Shown here piece by piece: positions 1-8,135 of a DNA stretch of 64,000 nucleotides. The stretch covers positions 62,001 through 126,000 of the forward strand of contig NZ_JQML01000001.1 of NCBI RefSeq assembly GCF_000744705.1, in the 5' to 3' direction. Below the pieces are notes generated by a model. That model saw only the letters and a program-made list of their open reading frames with translations, searched no databases and was not told the origin of the DNA. Source of the DNA: Streptacidiphilus albus JL83. Lineage in GTDB: Bacteria > Actinomycetota > Actinomycetes > Streptomycetales > Streptomycetaceae. Both the position numbers and the translations under genes were made by a program. Position 1 is the first letter of the stretch; each line of letters opens with the position of its first letter.

Positions 1-1255
1 GGAAGAGGTCGAAGAGACGTACCGGGGCTCCGCCACGGTCGGTACAAGGGGCGTCCGGAGCGCGGTCCCCCGCGTGGAGGGCTTCCTCGACGAGAGCGGG
101 GCGCATCTCCGCGTTGGGTGGAACACCCCGGTATCCGAGTGCCAGATGGTGCGTGGTGCGGTCACGGCGCGCGGCCAGCTCCCTGACCCGACCCGCCCCT
201 TGGTGGATGCGGGTGCTCACTCCCAGCACCTCCGCCGCAGCGGGCCGGCGCTCCGCCTCGTAGGAGTCCAGGAGCGAGGGTGCTGCCTGGCCGGTTGCCG
301 CGAGCGCCAGTTTCCAGCCCAGGTTGTAGGCGTCCTGGATGCTCGCGTTGATGCCCTGGCCGCCCGCCGGGGAATGAACATGCGCGGAGTCACCGGCCAG
401 GAACACCCGGCCGACCCGGAAGTGCTCCGCCAGCGCTGCTCGTGCCCGGAAGACCGATGACCACAGCACCTTCCGCACCGGCACTCCCGTGCGGGCAGCC
501 ACCAGTTCGCGGACCCGCTCGGGAGCGGGGTCGGGGGTTCCCGTCGCGAACCGTGCGATGACCTGGAAGTAGTCCGTTCTGGCGACGGGACAGATCGCGG
601 TCATGATGCCGACCGCGTCACCCCAGGTGTGCCAGTGCTCGCGGTCCAGTCCGGGAATATCGGCATCGGCCACGAGCAGCGGCCGGGTGTCCACGTCTTC
701 GCGGTCGAACCTCACACCCAGGATTTTCCGTACGGTGCTGCCGCCCCCGTCTGCCCCGACCAGGTAGTCGGCCGCGATCTCCCGCGTACCTCCGTCGGTC
801 CGGACAACCTGGGCCAGCACGCCGGCCTCGTCCTGGGAGAATCCGTCGAGCCGCGCTCCGAACTCGACACGGTGGCCCAGATGCAGCAGTCGCTCGCGAA
901 GCAGTTCCTGGGTACGCGACTGAGGAAGCATCAGGGGCTCGGCATAGGGCGTGGCCCCGGTGGGCTCGCCACGGGCGATGACGTCCCACTCCCTGACGAT
1001 CCTTCCCTCCTCCCAGGCCACCATCGGCGGCAGCGGCGCTCCCTCCGCCTGTACGGAGTCGATGATTCCGAGGTCGTCGAAGATCTCCAGGGTGCGCGGC
1101 TGGAGACCCTTGCCCCGTGATCCCGGAAAGGGACCCGCGCCGGCGTCGATGATCCGGAAGTCGACGTGCCGACGGGCCAGTTCCACCGCCAGGACCAGTC
1201 CGGCAGGTCCTCCTCCGGCAATCAGAACAGATGTGTGGTGGCGATTACTGTCCAC
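1..1255 (-). CDS. FAD-dependent aromatic-type monooxygenase (3' end outside window)
   Basis: A PHBH-fold flavin monooxygenase of the FAD_binding_3 family, which uses NAD(P)H and O2 to hydroxylate or epoxidise a substrate. Visible motifs are the N-terminal dinucleotide fold IAGGGPAG, the middle VGADGGGSTVR (DG motif) and GDSAHVHSPAGGQG (GD motif, FAD ribityl binding). The reading frame is open from a GTG at 1255 to the left edge, about 418 codons; the C-terminus lies outside. GTG 1255 is chosen because AAGGGG sits about 8 nt upstream and the Rossmann strand follows within 10 residues. It is the last visible gene of the minus-strand run starting with the cyclodipeptide synthase and lies 83 bp after the P450. 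The role as a tailoring oxygenase of the dipeptide pathway is inferred from position; the fold assignment is secure. Confidence 0.9.
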   Translation of the reverse strand, partial: MDSNRHHTSVLIAGGGPAGLVLAVELARRHVDFRIIDAGAGPFPGSRGKGLQPRTLEIFDDLGIIDSVQAEGAPLPPMVAWEEGRIVREWDVIARGEPTGATPYAEPLMLPQSRTQELLRERLLHLGHRVEFGARLDGFSQDEAGVLAQVVRTDGGTREIAADYLVGADGGGSTVRKILGVRFDREDVDTRPLLVADADIPGLDREHWHTWGDAVGIMTAICPVARTDYFQVIARFATGTPDPAPERVRELVAARTGVPVRKVLWSSVFRARAALAEHFRVGRVFLAGDSAHVHSPAGGQGINASIQDAYNLGWKLALAATGQAAPSLLDSYEAERRPAAAEVLGVSTRIHQGAGRVRELAARRDRTTHHLALGYRGVPPNAEMRPALVEEALHAGDRAPDAPCTDRGGAPVRLFDLF

Positions 1256-1338
1256 GGCATGTCCCCTTTCCGGTCCTCCGTCATCGTGATGTGGAGGAGG
1301 TCGCTGCCGGCTGTACGCGGTTTCCCCCTTCTGGCGGT

Positions 1339-2580
1339 TCAGGCAGCCAGGAGCCGTCCTTCCACGGTGGGATCGAAGGTGAGGGTGAGTGATTCGGGGC
1401 CGCGGGAGTAGAAGCCGGTCTCTTCGTAGGAGGCGTCCTCGGGGAAGCCGATGTTCTCCATGAGGGCCAGCAGCATCGTCACGACCGTCTCCAGTTCCCT
1501 GCGCGCGAATGCGGCCCCGACGCACGAGTGCATGCCCGCGCCGAACCCGAAGTGGGTAGCGGCGGCGGTGAAGGACCGTTCGGGACCGAGGTCGGTGCGC
1601 TGGAGGTCGAAGGTGTCGGGCCGTTCGAAGACACGCGGGTCGCGGTTGGCGGCGGCGAGCATGCACCAGACCATGGTCTCGGCGGGTATGGCGACACCGG
1701 AGATCTCGACGTTCTCCGCTGTCCTGCGGGGGATCAGTTGCACCGGCGGTGTGTAACGGAGCGTCTCCGCGATGGCGTTGGTCACCAGTCCGGGATCGCC
1801 GCGGACCAGGGCCATCTGATCGGGGTGGGTGATCAGATGCCGGAACAGCAGGGCCAGTGTCTTGTCCGCCGGTTCGGTCGCGGCGAGGAGCACGTTGTGG
1901 CACAGAGCGGTGACCTCGTGCAGGCTCATCCTCCCGCTCTCGTACTCCGTGTGGCACATCAGCGAGATCACATCCTGGCCGGGGTTCTCGCGCCGTTCCT
2001 TGATGAAGGGCCGCAGATAGTCCTCCAGCCGGCGGGCGCACTGGACGCAATGCCGGTATCGCTCCTCGGTCAGAGTGACGCTCGTCACGAATTCGGCCAC
2101 GCCCTGGAACCAGGAGTGCACATTCCGCCAGTTGTCCTTGGGCAGTCCAAGACTGTCCAGCGCGACCCAGATCGCCAGCTGCTGTCCGAAGTCCTTCACC
2201 AGGTCGAACCGGCCGCGCCGCAGATGGGGGCGGATGAGCTGCTCCACGTTGCGGCGGATGAGCGGGATCTGGTCTTCCAGCATCGGCCCGGTGTATCCGC
2301 GGATCATTGTCCGGTGTTTGGCGGTGTGTTCGGCGCCGGTCATCTGTGCCAGGACGCGACCGCGCATGACCGGCTCGGCCCGTTCCCGTAAGGCTTGGGT
2401 GGTGAAGGTCTGGTCCTCGGTCAGAACCCGGCGAACGTCTTCGTGCCGGCTCAGGAAGTAGGCACCGATGCCGGGTTCGTAGTGGACGGGGTCGTTCTCC
2501 CGCAGCTGGGGATACCAGGCGTACGGGTCCCGGGCGAACTTGTCGGACAGGACGCTGATGATGCGGGCAGTCGGATGCAT
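1339..2580 (-). CDS. Cytochrome P450 with atypical I helix
   Basis: A 413-aa bacterial class-I-size P450. The heme loop FGFGAGMHSC places the axial thiolate at Cys353, and the ExxR pair is E272/R275 (AETLRY). The I helix around residues 231-241 reads LLAATEPADKT, so the usual acid-alcohol pair of the A-G-x-E/D-T motif is not recognisable at its normal place. AGGAG lies 8 nt before the ATG. It starts 27 bp after the heme-less P450 homologue and shares its operon with the cyclodipeptide synthase. In known clusters P450s act on cyclodipeptides by hydroxylation, desaturation or C-C/C-N coupling; which applies here cannot be told from sequence. No ferredoxin gene is visible in the operon. Confidence 0.95.
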   Translation of the reverse strand: MHPTARIISVLSDKFARDPYAWYPQLRENDPVHYEPGIGAYFLSRHEDVRRVLTEDQTFTTQALRERAEPVMRGRVLAQMTGAEHTAKHRTMIRGYTGPMLEDQIPLIRRNVEQLIRPHLRRGRFDLVKDFGQQLAIWVALDSLGLPKDNWRNVHSWFQGVAEFVTSVTLTEERYRHCVQCARRLEDYLRPFIKERRENPGQDVISLMCHTEYESGRMSLHEVTALCHNVLLAATEPADKTLALLFRHLITHPDQMALVRGDPGLVTNAIAETLRYTPPVQLIPRRTAENVEISGVAIPAETMVWCMLAAANRDPRVFERPDTFDLQRTDLGPERSFTAAATHFGFGAGMHSCVGAAFARRELETVVTMLLALMENIGFPEDASYEETGFYSRGPESLTLTFDPTVEGRLLAA

Positions 2581-2607
2581 GGTGTTCTCCTCTCATCGGG
2601 TTGGCCG

Positions 2608-3774
2608 TCACCAGGCCACGGGCAGACAGGCGGGACGGATGAACGTCAGATCATTTCTCCAGGGAATCTCGTGTTCATCCACGGCCAGGCGCAGTTGTGG
2701 GAAGCGCTCGAACAGGGCGGGGCAGACGATGGTGAGAACCAGCCTGCTGAGGGCGTCGTCTGCCAGGGGGCCAGGATCCGTGCGAAGGTCTGTGGACCCG
2801 GCGTCCGGACGATGGATGTCGAATTTCGCCGGGGTGGGGTAGTGCTCCTCGTCCCAGGCCGCGCCGAGGGGCGAGGCGCATACCGCGTCTCGGGCCTTGA
2901 TCAGGGTGCCGTGTAGTTCCAGGTCTCTGAGCGCGATATGGGTGGGGCCGAGCACCGTGCCCGGGTGGTAGCGGCGGAGTTCCCCGGCTGCCGCCCGCCA
3001 CAGCACTGGATCGCGCAGGCACTCCCGTAGCGGTTTGGGGTGGAGCAGGAGAGTGAACGGTCCGGTCAGCAATGCCGAGAAGAGTGACCTCGCGCACCGG
3101 ACGAGCAAGCCTGTCACCACGGTGTGCGACGGTTCAGTGTCGGCCTCCCGCTGTTCGCGGGCTTTAAAGGGCGTACCGGCGGCATTACCGCGGACGGGGC
3201 CATCCCGGAGGTGCTCTGTGAGCGAGTGCAGGACCGGGTGCCCGACAGCCGAATTTCCTGTCGGCTCTTCCTGGATCAGAAGGTTCCGCAATTCCTGGGG
3301 ATCGAATGACAGCCCGAAGACATCGCGGCACACGGCGGCTGTTAGCGGCGCTGCCAGTTTTTCCAGCAGATCGGCAGGGTTGTTCCCGGTTTCCATGGCG
3401 TCCAGGACGAGACCCGTCTGTTTCACGATCGAGGCCCGGTGGGATTCCACCGCCCACGTCGCGCAATACTCGGCGCCCGGCTGCCCGGCCCGCGAGCGCG
3501 CTGCCCCGCTGATCCCGGCCGGAGGGGGAAGTGCTTCAGCGGCATCGCTCAGCCGCACGAGGTCCGGGTCGGTGAATACTCGAAGGATGTCGTCCCGGCG
3601 GGAGATCATCCACAGCCGGGATCCGCCCGGAAGCTCGACCGGGCAGACCGGCTGCCGTCGGCGTGCCCAGTGGATCACGGGCGGAGGCGTGCCCAGGGGG
3701 CCCAGCACGAAGGGAAACCTCAACGGTATTTCCGGTGTCCTCGCCGGCATCGGGAGCTGCCTGAGCTGCCTCAT
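2608..3774 (-). CDS. Heme-less cytochrome P450 homologue
   Basis: About 388 aa with P450-like organisation: an ExxR-type ELRRYHPG segment, a following beta region, and a C-terminal ALFERFPQLRLA segment typical of P450 L/K-prime regions. Where the heme loop FGxGxHxCxG should stand there is only DPGPLADDALSRLV, without cysteine, and no I-helix AGxxT motif. It therefore cannot ligate heme in the normal way. P450-fold proteins without the Cys are known as helper subunits (DesVIII/EryCII type) that activate glycosyltransferases; no glycosyltransferase is nearby, so a partner role for the adjacent P450 or the synthase is an inference. ATG 3774 overlaps the synthase stop as TGATG, implying translational coupling; a GTG at 3777 is the alternative start. 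The frame is intact over its full length, which argues against a pseudogene. Confidence 0.8.
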   Translation of the reverse strand: MRQLRQLPMPARTPEIPLRFPFVLGPLGTPPPVIHWARRRQPVCPVELPGGSRLWMISRRDDILRVFTDPDLVRLSDAAEALPPPAGISGAARSRAGQPGAEYCATWAVESHRASIVKQTGLVLDAMETGNNPADLLEKLAAPLTAAVCRDVFGLSFDPQELRNLLIQEEPTGNSAVGHPVLHSLTEHLRDGPVRGNAAGTPFKAREQREADTEPSHTVVTGLLVRCARSLFSALLTGPFTLLLHPKPLRECLRDPVLWRAAAGELRRYHPGTVLGPTHIALRDLELHGTLIKARDAVCASPLGAAWDEEHYPTPAKFDIHRPDAGSTDLRTDPGPLADDALSRLVLTIVCPALFERFPQLRLAVDEHEIPWRNDLTFIRPACLPVAW

Positions 3775-4490
3775 CACGAACCACCCGGCAGTACAGGCTC
3801 GGCCACCACGAACCCCTGTTGTGCAGCTGACCGCAGCCCGGTCGCCGGACCGGCGAGCAGGGCTGCGGCGAGCTCGATCCGCCGGTGGTAGACGAACACC
3901 GAAGAAGCCACGTCAAAGATCGACGGGCTGTCCACGATCAGCGGCAACTCTGCGATCGGATAAGTGACGCAGGCGTCGATCTGCTCCTCACCGGGCTCCG
4001 TATCCGCGATGGACCGGACCGCTCCCCGGGCAACCGCCCGGCAGGCCGCCCTGAGGGCGGGATCGACTCGGTATGCCGCTCTGGCCCGCTCACGCAACGC
4101 CACGTACTCGGGTCGGCTCATCAGCTGAGTCCAGGTATGGACGCGCCGTTCCGGCGTGGACACACCGGCACGCGACAGCGCCAGCACCGCGGGATTCCTG
4201 AGCTGGTTCACAGCTCGCCGCACACGCCCCACTGCCTCCAGCGGCCTGACGCCCGCAGCGGTGAGGGTATGTGCCGCCTCGAATCCGGGAACGAGAACGT
4301 CGACCCTCGTGAAATGTCCGGCTGCCCACTGGACCAACGCCTCCACCCGGCATGGTGTGTAGTAGCCGTTGAACGGGCTCAGACCCACGACGCAGTGGTC
4401 GGAGGCATCGGCGATCCGACGGCAATTCTCGCTCTGTGGTCGAATCAGGAAATCCACGGTCACCATCGCTGACCTGCATCTGTATGCCAC
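3774..4490 (-). CDS. Cyclodipeptide synthase (NYH subfamily)
   Basis: A 238-aa protein matching the AlbC family, which joins two aminoacyl groups taken from charged tRNAs into a 2,5-diketopiperazine. All diagnostic residues are visible at almost the AlbC numbering: nucleophile Ser38 in GLSPFN, Asn41, Tyr177 and Glu181 in YPIAE, and Tyr201-His202 in VYHRR. Asn41, Tyr201 and His202 define the NYH subfamily. QWAAGHFTRVDV and SPSIFDVASSVF also align with AlbC. The GTG at 4490 is preferred because it gives the AlbC N-terminal length; ATG 4466 is an alternative with AGG 7 nt upstream. First gene of the operon with two P450-family genes and a flavin monooxygenase. The product dipeptide cannot be predicted reliably by eye. 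Confidence 0.93.
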   Translation of the reverse strand: MAYRCRSAMVTVDFLIRPQSENCRRIADASDHCVVGLSPFNGYYTPCRVEALVQWAAGHFTRVDVLVPGFEAAHTLTAAGVRPLEAVGRVRRAVNQLRNPAVLALSRAGVSTPERRVHTWTQLMSRPEYVALRERARAAYRVDPALRAACRAVARGAVRSIADTEPGEEQIDACVTYPIAELPLIVDSPSIFDVASSVFVYHRRIELAAALLAGPATGLRSAAQQGFVVAEPVLPGGS

Positions 4491-4979
4491 GTTCTCATGC
4501 CAGTACCTTTCCCGGTCGCCAGGTCTGAAAGTCCGCCATGAAGTGGGCGGCCCGAAGAGAGAAGGCCGTCACGCCAGAATTCACACCGAATTCTCTGCCC
4601 GAACGGCTCAGGTCATTTTGAGACGAAACCTGTCTTCTCGTCACGGCAGCCCTGCGGGCGGCGCCAATACAACTCGACGGTCGAGCCGTGCGCATCACCC
4701 GTGATCACTCCGCAGTGCGCCGACGCCTCCTCGCCGCGCTGCTACACACTACAGGATGTTATGAACATTCGATAGCCCTTATTGCTGTATTAGTTTGGGC
4801 CCGGGAGGCCGCCCTCGATGGGCAGTGGAAATCGTTATTGCGTTCTTTGATGACATTTAGTTCGAATACAATTTCCCTCGGCTGCATTTCGAGCCCGTCG
4901 GCACGATCCTCGCCATCCACGGATCTTCCTCACCGAGGTCCGCTCGGCTCGGCGGCACCACCCGCACGTCGGCAACCGT
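4491..4979. other. AT-richer region upstream of the cyclodipeptide synthase
   Basis: No convincing gene. Positions about 4730-4880 are strikingly poorer in GC than the rest of the window (for example ttattgctgtattag near 4780 and gttctttgatgacatttag near 4843). This stretch probably carries the promoter of the minus-strand operon, or marks a junction of acquired DNA. Short ORFs on both strands here show no codon bias. Confidence 0.5.
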
Positions 4980-5267
4980 GTGGTGATGTCGACGCCTACG
5001 CCTGGGGCCTCGCGCCTTGGCACCGGCCGTGCGTGCTGCCCACCGCGCCCCCGATGGCCAGGCCACTTCGGCCCCGACCTCCCCGGGTTGTTCGCGGAAC
5101 ACACCCTCGGCGACGACATCTTCGCCATTCGTGGCGACGGCAGGCACACCGTGCCGCGCTTCCCCGAATGCCGGCCCTTGGGCCGGCTGGTACTCACCGC
5201 CTCCGGCGGCTGCAGCGTCGTCCCCACGAAGGAGCGCTTGTGGCCGCTGTCGCTCCGCAACCCGTGA
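4980..5267 (+). pseudogene. Possible coding remnant, unrecognised
   Basis: A 95-aa frame whose second half (about 5080-5267) has high GC3 and a plausible globular reading with segments GDDIFAIRGDG and KERLWPLSLRNP. The first part looks less protein-like. I do not recognise the family. No good ribosome binding site is present, so it may be the tail of a decayed gene. The opposite strand also has an open frame here, so the strand itself is not certain. Confidence 0.25.
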
Positions 5268-5671
5268 CGATCTGCCGCTGATCACAGACGTCCACGCGTT
5301 CGGGGTCGCCCGCCCCGAACGCGGGATCGCCTTACCGACTGCTCCGGCTGAGCACCGGAGAACACGCATGCGGCTCGTGCGTGCCCTGATCGTGGCGATC
5401 GACACCGCGATCTCCCGCCCGCGGACGATCACCAGAGCACGATCAAGCCCGTGACCTGCCCGAGCACCCTGCCCCTGCACCACGCCGGCGCCCGTGACCT
5501 GTGGATTTCAGGATGGAATCAGCTCACTGGGCATTCGTCAGTTCATGCCGACCCACCATGACTGGGCTCATGCCCGGAGCAGCAGTAGCTCCACCATCCG
5601 GACAAGAGCCGTCAGACACGGCCCAGGCCCGTATTCCGCGCCCTGAGGATCGTCAAGTCTCCTCGCAGTGA

Positions 5672-5850
5672 CTGGGCTTGATCCGTTTTGACGGACACCT
5701 GAGCTCAGGTGCTTCGGTCCACTTGCTCCCCCTCCCTGGCCGGCCTGGTCCGCGGCCTCCGCCGGGGCTTCGCAGCCGCCACCGCCGACCTCGCCCTGGA
5801 GTGAATTCCGGCCGAGTCCAGGGAAACCTGAATCGCACCAAACGGATCAA
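5672..5850. repeat. Inverted repeat pair, possible IS end remnants
   Basis: CTTGATCCGTTTTG at 5672-5685 is the inverse of CCAAACGGATCAAG at about 5837-5850, with one mismatch. The arms are separated by about 150 bp of non-coding DNA. They could be the ends of a small non-autonomous element or one terminus duplicated in inversion. Confidence 0.5.
5694..5709. repeat. Perfect 16-bp palindrome
   Basis: CACCTGAGCTCAGGTG is fully self-complementary and lies 8 bp inside the left arm of the inverted repeat pair. It could be a dimeric regulator site or part of a mobile element terminus; no gene start is close enough to decide. Confidence 0.45.
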
Positions 5851-6130
5851 GAAGAGATGGGTATGGTCGCGCGGGCTTCGACCTCCTCCGCCCGCAGATC
5901 CTCCACGCCGACTGACCGGACCCCTGGTCATCGCTCCGTATCAAGCGGATCAGAACCACTCCTACTGTCCCTTGACAGTGGCCGATCAGGCAGCGGCGGC
6001 AGGGGCAGCAGCGGCAGGGGTCGACGGCCTCGCGTCGGGCAGCCGTCAAGTGTTCCCTTTCAGCTTCTGGGCTTTGCGAGTGGGGCTCGCGGGTCAGGGA
6101 CCTTTGAGTGAGGGGCGGTGGGGCAGTTGG

Positions 6131-6793
6131 TCAGAGGCTGCGGGCGGTGATGTCGCCCTGGTTGGTGGTGGCGTGGATGTGGAGTTCGGTGGCGCCGTCG
6201 TTCTTGAGGCTGTTGGTGACGCGGCCCTGGGTGGTGCCGGCGTTCAGGGAGGCCGAGACGTCCTTGGCGGCGCCGACCGAGATGCTGCCCGTCTGGGTGC
6301 GGAGCGCGACCCGGCCGCGGGTGGCTTCGGCGATTCGGATGTCGCCCCTGGCGGTGCTGATGTCGGCGGGGCCGCCCAGTCGGCCGACCTCGACGTCGCC
6401 GTCGACGGCGGCGAGGTGCAGGCCGGCGGCCTCGTCGATCTTGATCTGGCGGTACGCGCCCTCGAAGGCGATCTCGCCGAGGCGGCCGACGGCCCGCAGT
6501 TCGGTGCTGGCCGCCTTCGCCTCGATCCGGGAGCCGGCGGGCAGTTGGACGGTCACCTCGATGGATCCGGTCGGGCCGAAGTACTGGTTCTTCGTCGGGA
6601 CCCCGATCCGCAGGACTCCGTCGGTGTATTCGACCGTGGTCTGCTCGGCGGCCTTGACGTCGCGGCTCTTGGAGGCGTCCGCGGGCAGGACCTCGACCGT
6701 GGTGTCGGCCCGGTCGGCGGCGATGAGCTGGACGCGCCCGGAGGGGATGTCGAGGACGGCGGCGATCGGGGCGGGGGTGGCGAACTTCTGCAT
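6131..6793 (-). CDS. DUF4097-type beta-strand repeat protein
   Basis: A 220-aa protein made almost wholly of short beta-strand repeats with alternating hydrophobic residues and frequent Gly/Asp turns (for example GRLGEIAFEG, VDGDVEVGRLGG, STARGDIRIAEATRG). This is the right-handed beta-helix pattern of DUF4097/adhesin-like proteins common in actinomycetes. No signal peptide or membrane segment is present, so it is probably cytoplasmic. ATG 6793 is chosen over longer frames because AGGAGAG precedes it by 4-5 nt and the domain starts right after. A perfect palindrome 79 bp upstream of the start is a likely operator. Function of the family is not established. Confidence 0.85.
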   Translation of the reverse strand: MQKFATPAPIAAVLDIPSGRVQLIAADRADTTVEVLPADASKSRDVKAAEQTTVEYTDGVLRIGVPTKNQYFGPTGSIEVTVQLPAGSRIEAKAASTELRAVGRLGEIAFEGAYRQIKIDEAAGLHLAAVDGDVEVGRLGGPADISTARGDIRIAEATRGRVALRTQTGSISVGAAKDVSASLNAGTTQGRVTNSLKNDGATELHIHATTNQGDITARSL

Positions 6794-6871
6794 GATGCTC
6801 TCCTGCGAGTCTGCGGCCTGCTGGCCCGGTGTTGCTGACATGGGAAACGCTACGTTGCATTCCAATGTCCA

Positions 6872-6887
6872 GCAACAAGCTTGTTGC
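6872..6887. promoter_or_regulatory. Perfect 16-bp palindrome upstream of the DUF4097 gene
   Basis: GCAACAAGCTTGTTGC is a perfect dyad in the AT-richer leader of the DUF4097 gene. Related half-words gttgcat and gttgca recur around 6855 and 6966. This fits a binding site for a dimeric repressor, but no regulator gene is adjacent. Confidence 0.6.
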
Positions 6888-7171
6888 GCGAAAAGGCCAT
6901 CGCTGCTGGTGAATGGCGCTAAATCGTTGCACTGGCGCTGAAGGTCAATGCAATGCCCCGTCCTTGCGTGTTGCAATGGACTGAGAGTGAACGCTATGCA
7001 CGGGGCATCGCCGACGCACGACACACGACGCACCGACACACCGATGCACGAAGGACGTCGACCCGCCGGAGGCCGCTACGAAAGCATCCGTCAGCAAAGG
7101 ACCAACGAGAAGGTGGTCACTGCCAACCGCAGCGTCTGGGCGACTCCTTCTGGCCTGTACCGCTAGACCCC

Positions 7172-7205
7172 GTTGGCCCCCTGCATCCGGGCGCAGGGGG
7201 CCAAC
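7172..7205. terminator. Strong hairpin, 13-bp perfect stem
   Basis: GTTGGCCCCCTGC pairs exactly with GCAGGGGGCCAAC around an 8-nt loop. It stands between the leader of the minus-strand DUF4097 gene and the plus-strand gene at 7287. A GC-rich factor-independent terminator is the simplest reading, though no T-run follows on either strand. Confidence 0.65.
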
Positions 7206-7286
7206 ACTGCAGGTCCAGCGACAGCTGAGCGACAATCGCACCATGGTCTTGGTGGGCCATCGGCGCGACCCGGGATGGGGTGGGGG

Positions 7287-8135
7287 ATGCGGCATCCGGT
7301 GGAGATGTGGCTCGACGATGTGTGGGCACGGACCGTGCTCGTCCAAGTCCTTGGTGGAGGGGAAGGCCACTGCCCTCTGGAAGACCGGCCGATACTGGGC
7401 TGGATTGAGGATCCGGAAGCCCTGTCGGAACTGCGTGTGCTGTCGACTACTGGGTCGTTCACTGGCGATGTCTGTCGGTGCCTGGGCAGCTTGACCCTCA
7501 GCCTGCACGACGCCGATGGAGGGGCGGTCGGGCATGCGAGCCTGCACGGCCTGGACACAGTCGCGTGGGCCCGTGCTCGTTTCGGGGACGACTTGGAGGT
7601 CGCCGACCCGGTGGGTCTGGCGCTGCTGCTGTCCCGGTACGGGGCGTCACGTTGGCTGACCCGTTCTTCCTCGCGTCTCGCGCGGGTCCTCGGGCTCCAG
7701 GAGGGCCGACCGCAATTCCGTCAGGCCGGCCATGGCAGAGCCGGAGCTGACCTGCTGGCCGTCCGTCAGGTCCCCGTTGCGCTGCGGCCCGCGTTGGCCA
7801 GGGTTTCCGGGCAGGAGGCGGCGGATCTGCCCGAGGAGCAGGTGGACGAGCTCCGGCAGGAACTGGTGAGGGCTTGTCCGAATCCCGACGCCCGCAGTTT
7901 GGCTCTGCTTGCCTGGCTCGGGAGCCTGCCCGAGCCGATGGAGGCGGAGTTCGGGGAAGGCGTTCTGGTCCGGCGGCTGCTGGAAGGCCCGTCCCCGCTG
8001 GCTTCGGCGAGTGGCTGGCGCCAACCTCTGGAGGGGATGGTCGCCCTGGGTGTGATGCGTTGGGCCGGAAGCCAGTCGCAGGAGTTTCCCCTGGCGGACC
8101 TTCTGGAGCCTTGCCTGCGCACGCTTTTGGGCTGA
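7287..8135 (+). CDS. Hypothetical protein, 282 aa
   Basis: Codon bias supports this frame throughout. The protein starts with an acidic/aromatic strand (MWLDDVWARTVL), followed by a Leu-rich helical C-terminal half. No catalytic motif, signal peptide or membrane segment is visible and I do not recognise the family. ATG 7287 follows a G-rich run (GGGGTGGGGG) that can act as ribosome binding site; the frame is open further upstream, but that part lies inside the hairpin region. ATG 7305 is an alternative. It stands alone, without obvious operon partners. Confidence 0.7.
   Translation: MRHPVEMWLDDVWARTVLVQVLGGGEGHCPLEDRPILGWIEDPEALSELRVLSTTGSFTGDVCRCLGSLTLSLHDADGGAVGHASLHGLDTVAWARARFGDDLEVADPVGLALLLSRYGASRWLTRSSSRLARVLGLQEGRPQFRQAGHGRAGADLLAVRQVPVALRPALARVSGQEAADLPEEQVDELRQELVRACPNPDARSLALLAWLGSLPEPMEAEFGEGVLVRRLLEGPSPLASASGWRQPLEGMVALGVMRWAGSQSQEFPLADLLEPCLRTLLG

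Larger units (their letters stand above)
5268..6130. other. Gene-poor decayed region with IS-like inverted repeats
   Basis: No supported gene in 860 bp. It contains an imperfect inverted repeat pair and a 16-bp palindrome (listed separately) that look like ends of a lost insertion sequence. A third related word, gtatcaagcggatcag, occurs near 5938. Open frames on both strands have no start signal or recognisable product. Confidence 0.5.

Noticed and set aside
618-1221. Small open frames overlapping the FAD monooxygenase
   Set aside because: Antisense or shifted to the conserved monooxygenase frame, which has all family motifs.
5836-6100. Possible gene on either strand near the inverted repeats
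   Set aside because: No consistent codon bias, start or family; treated as decayed DNA.
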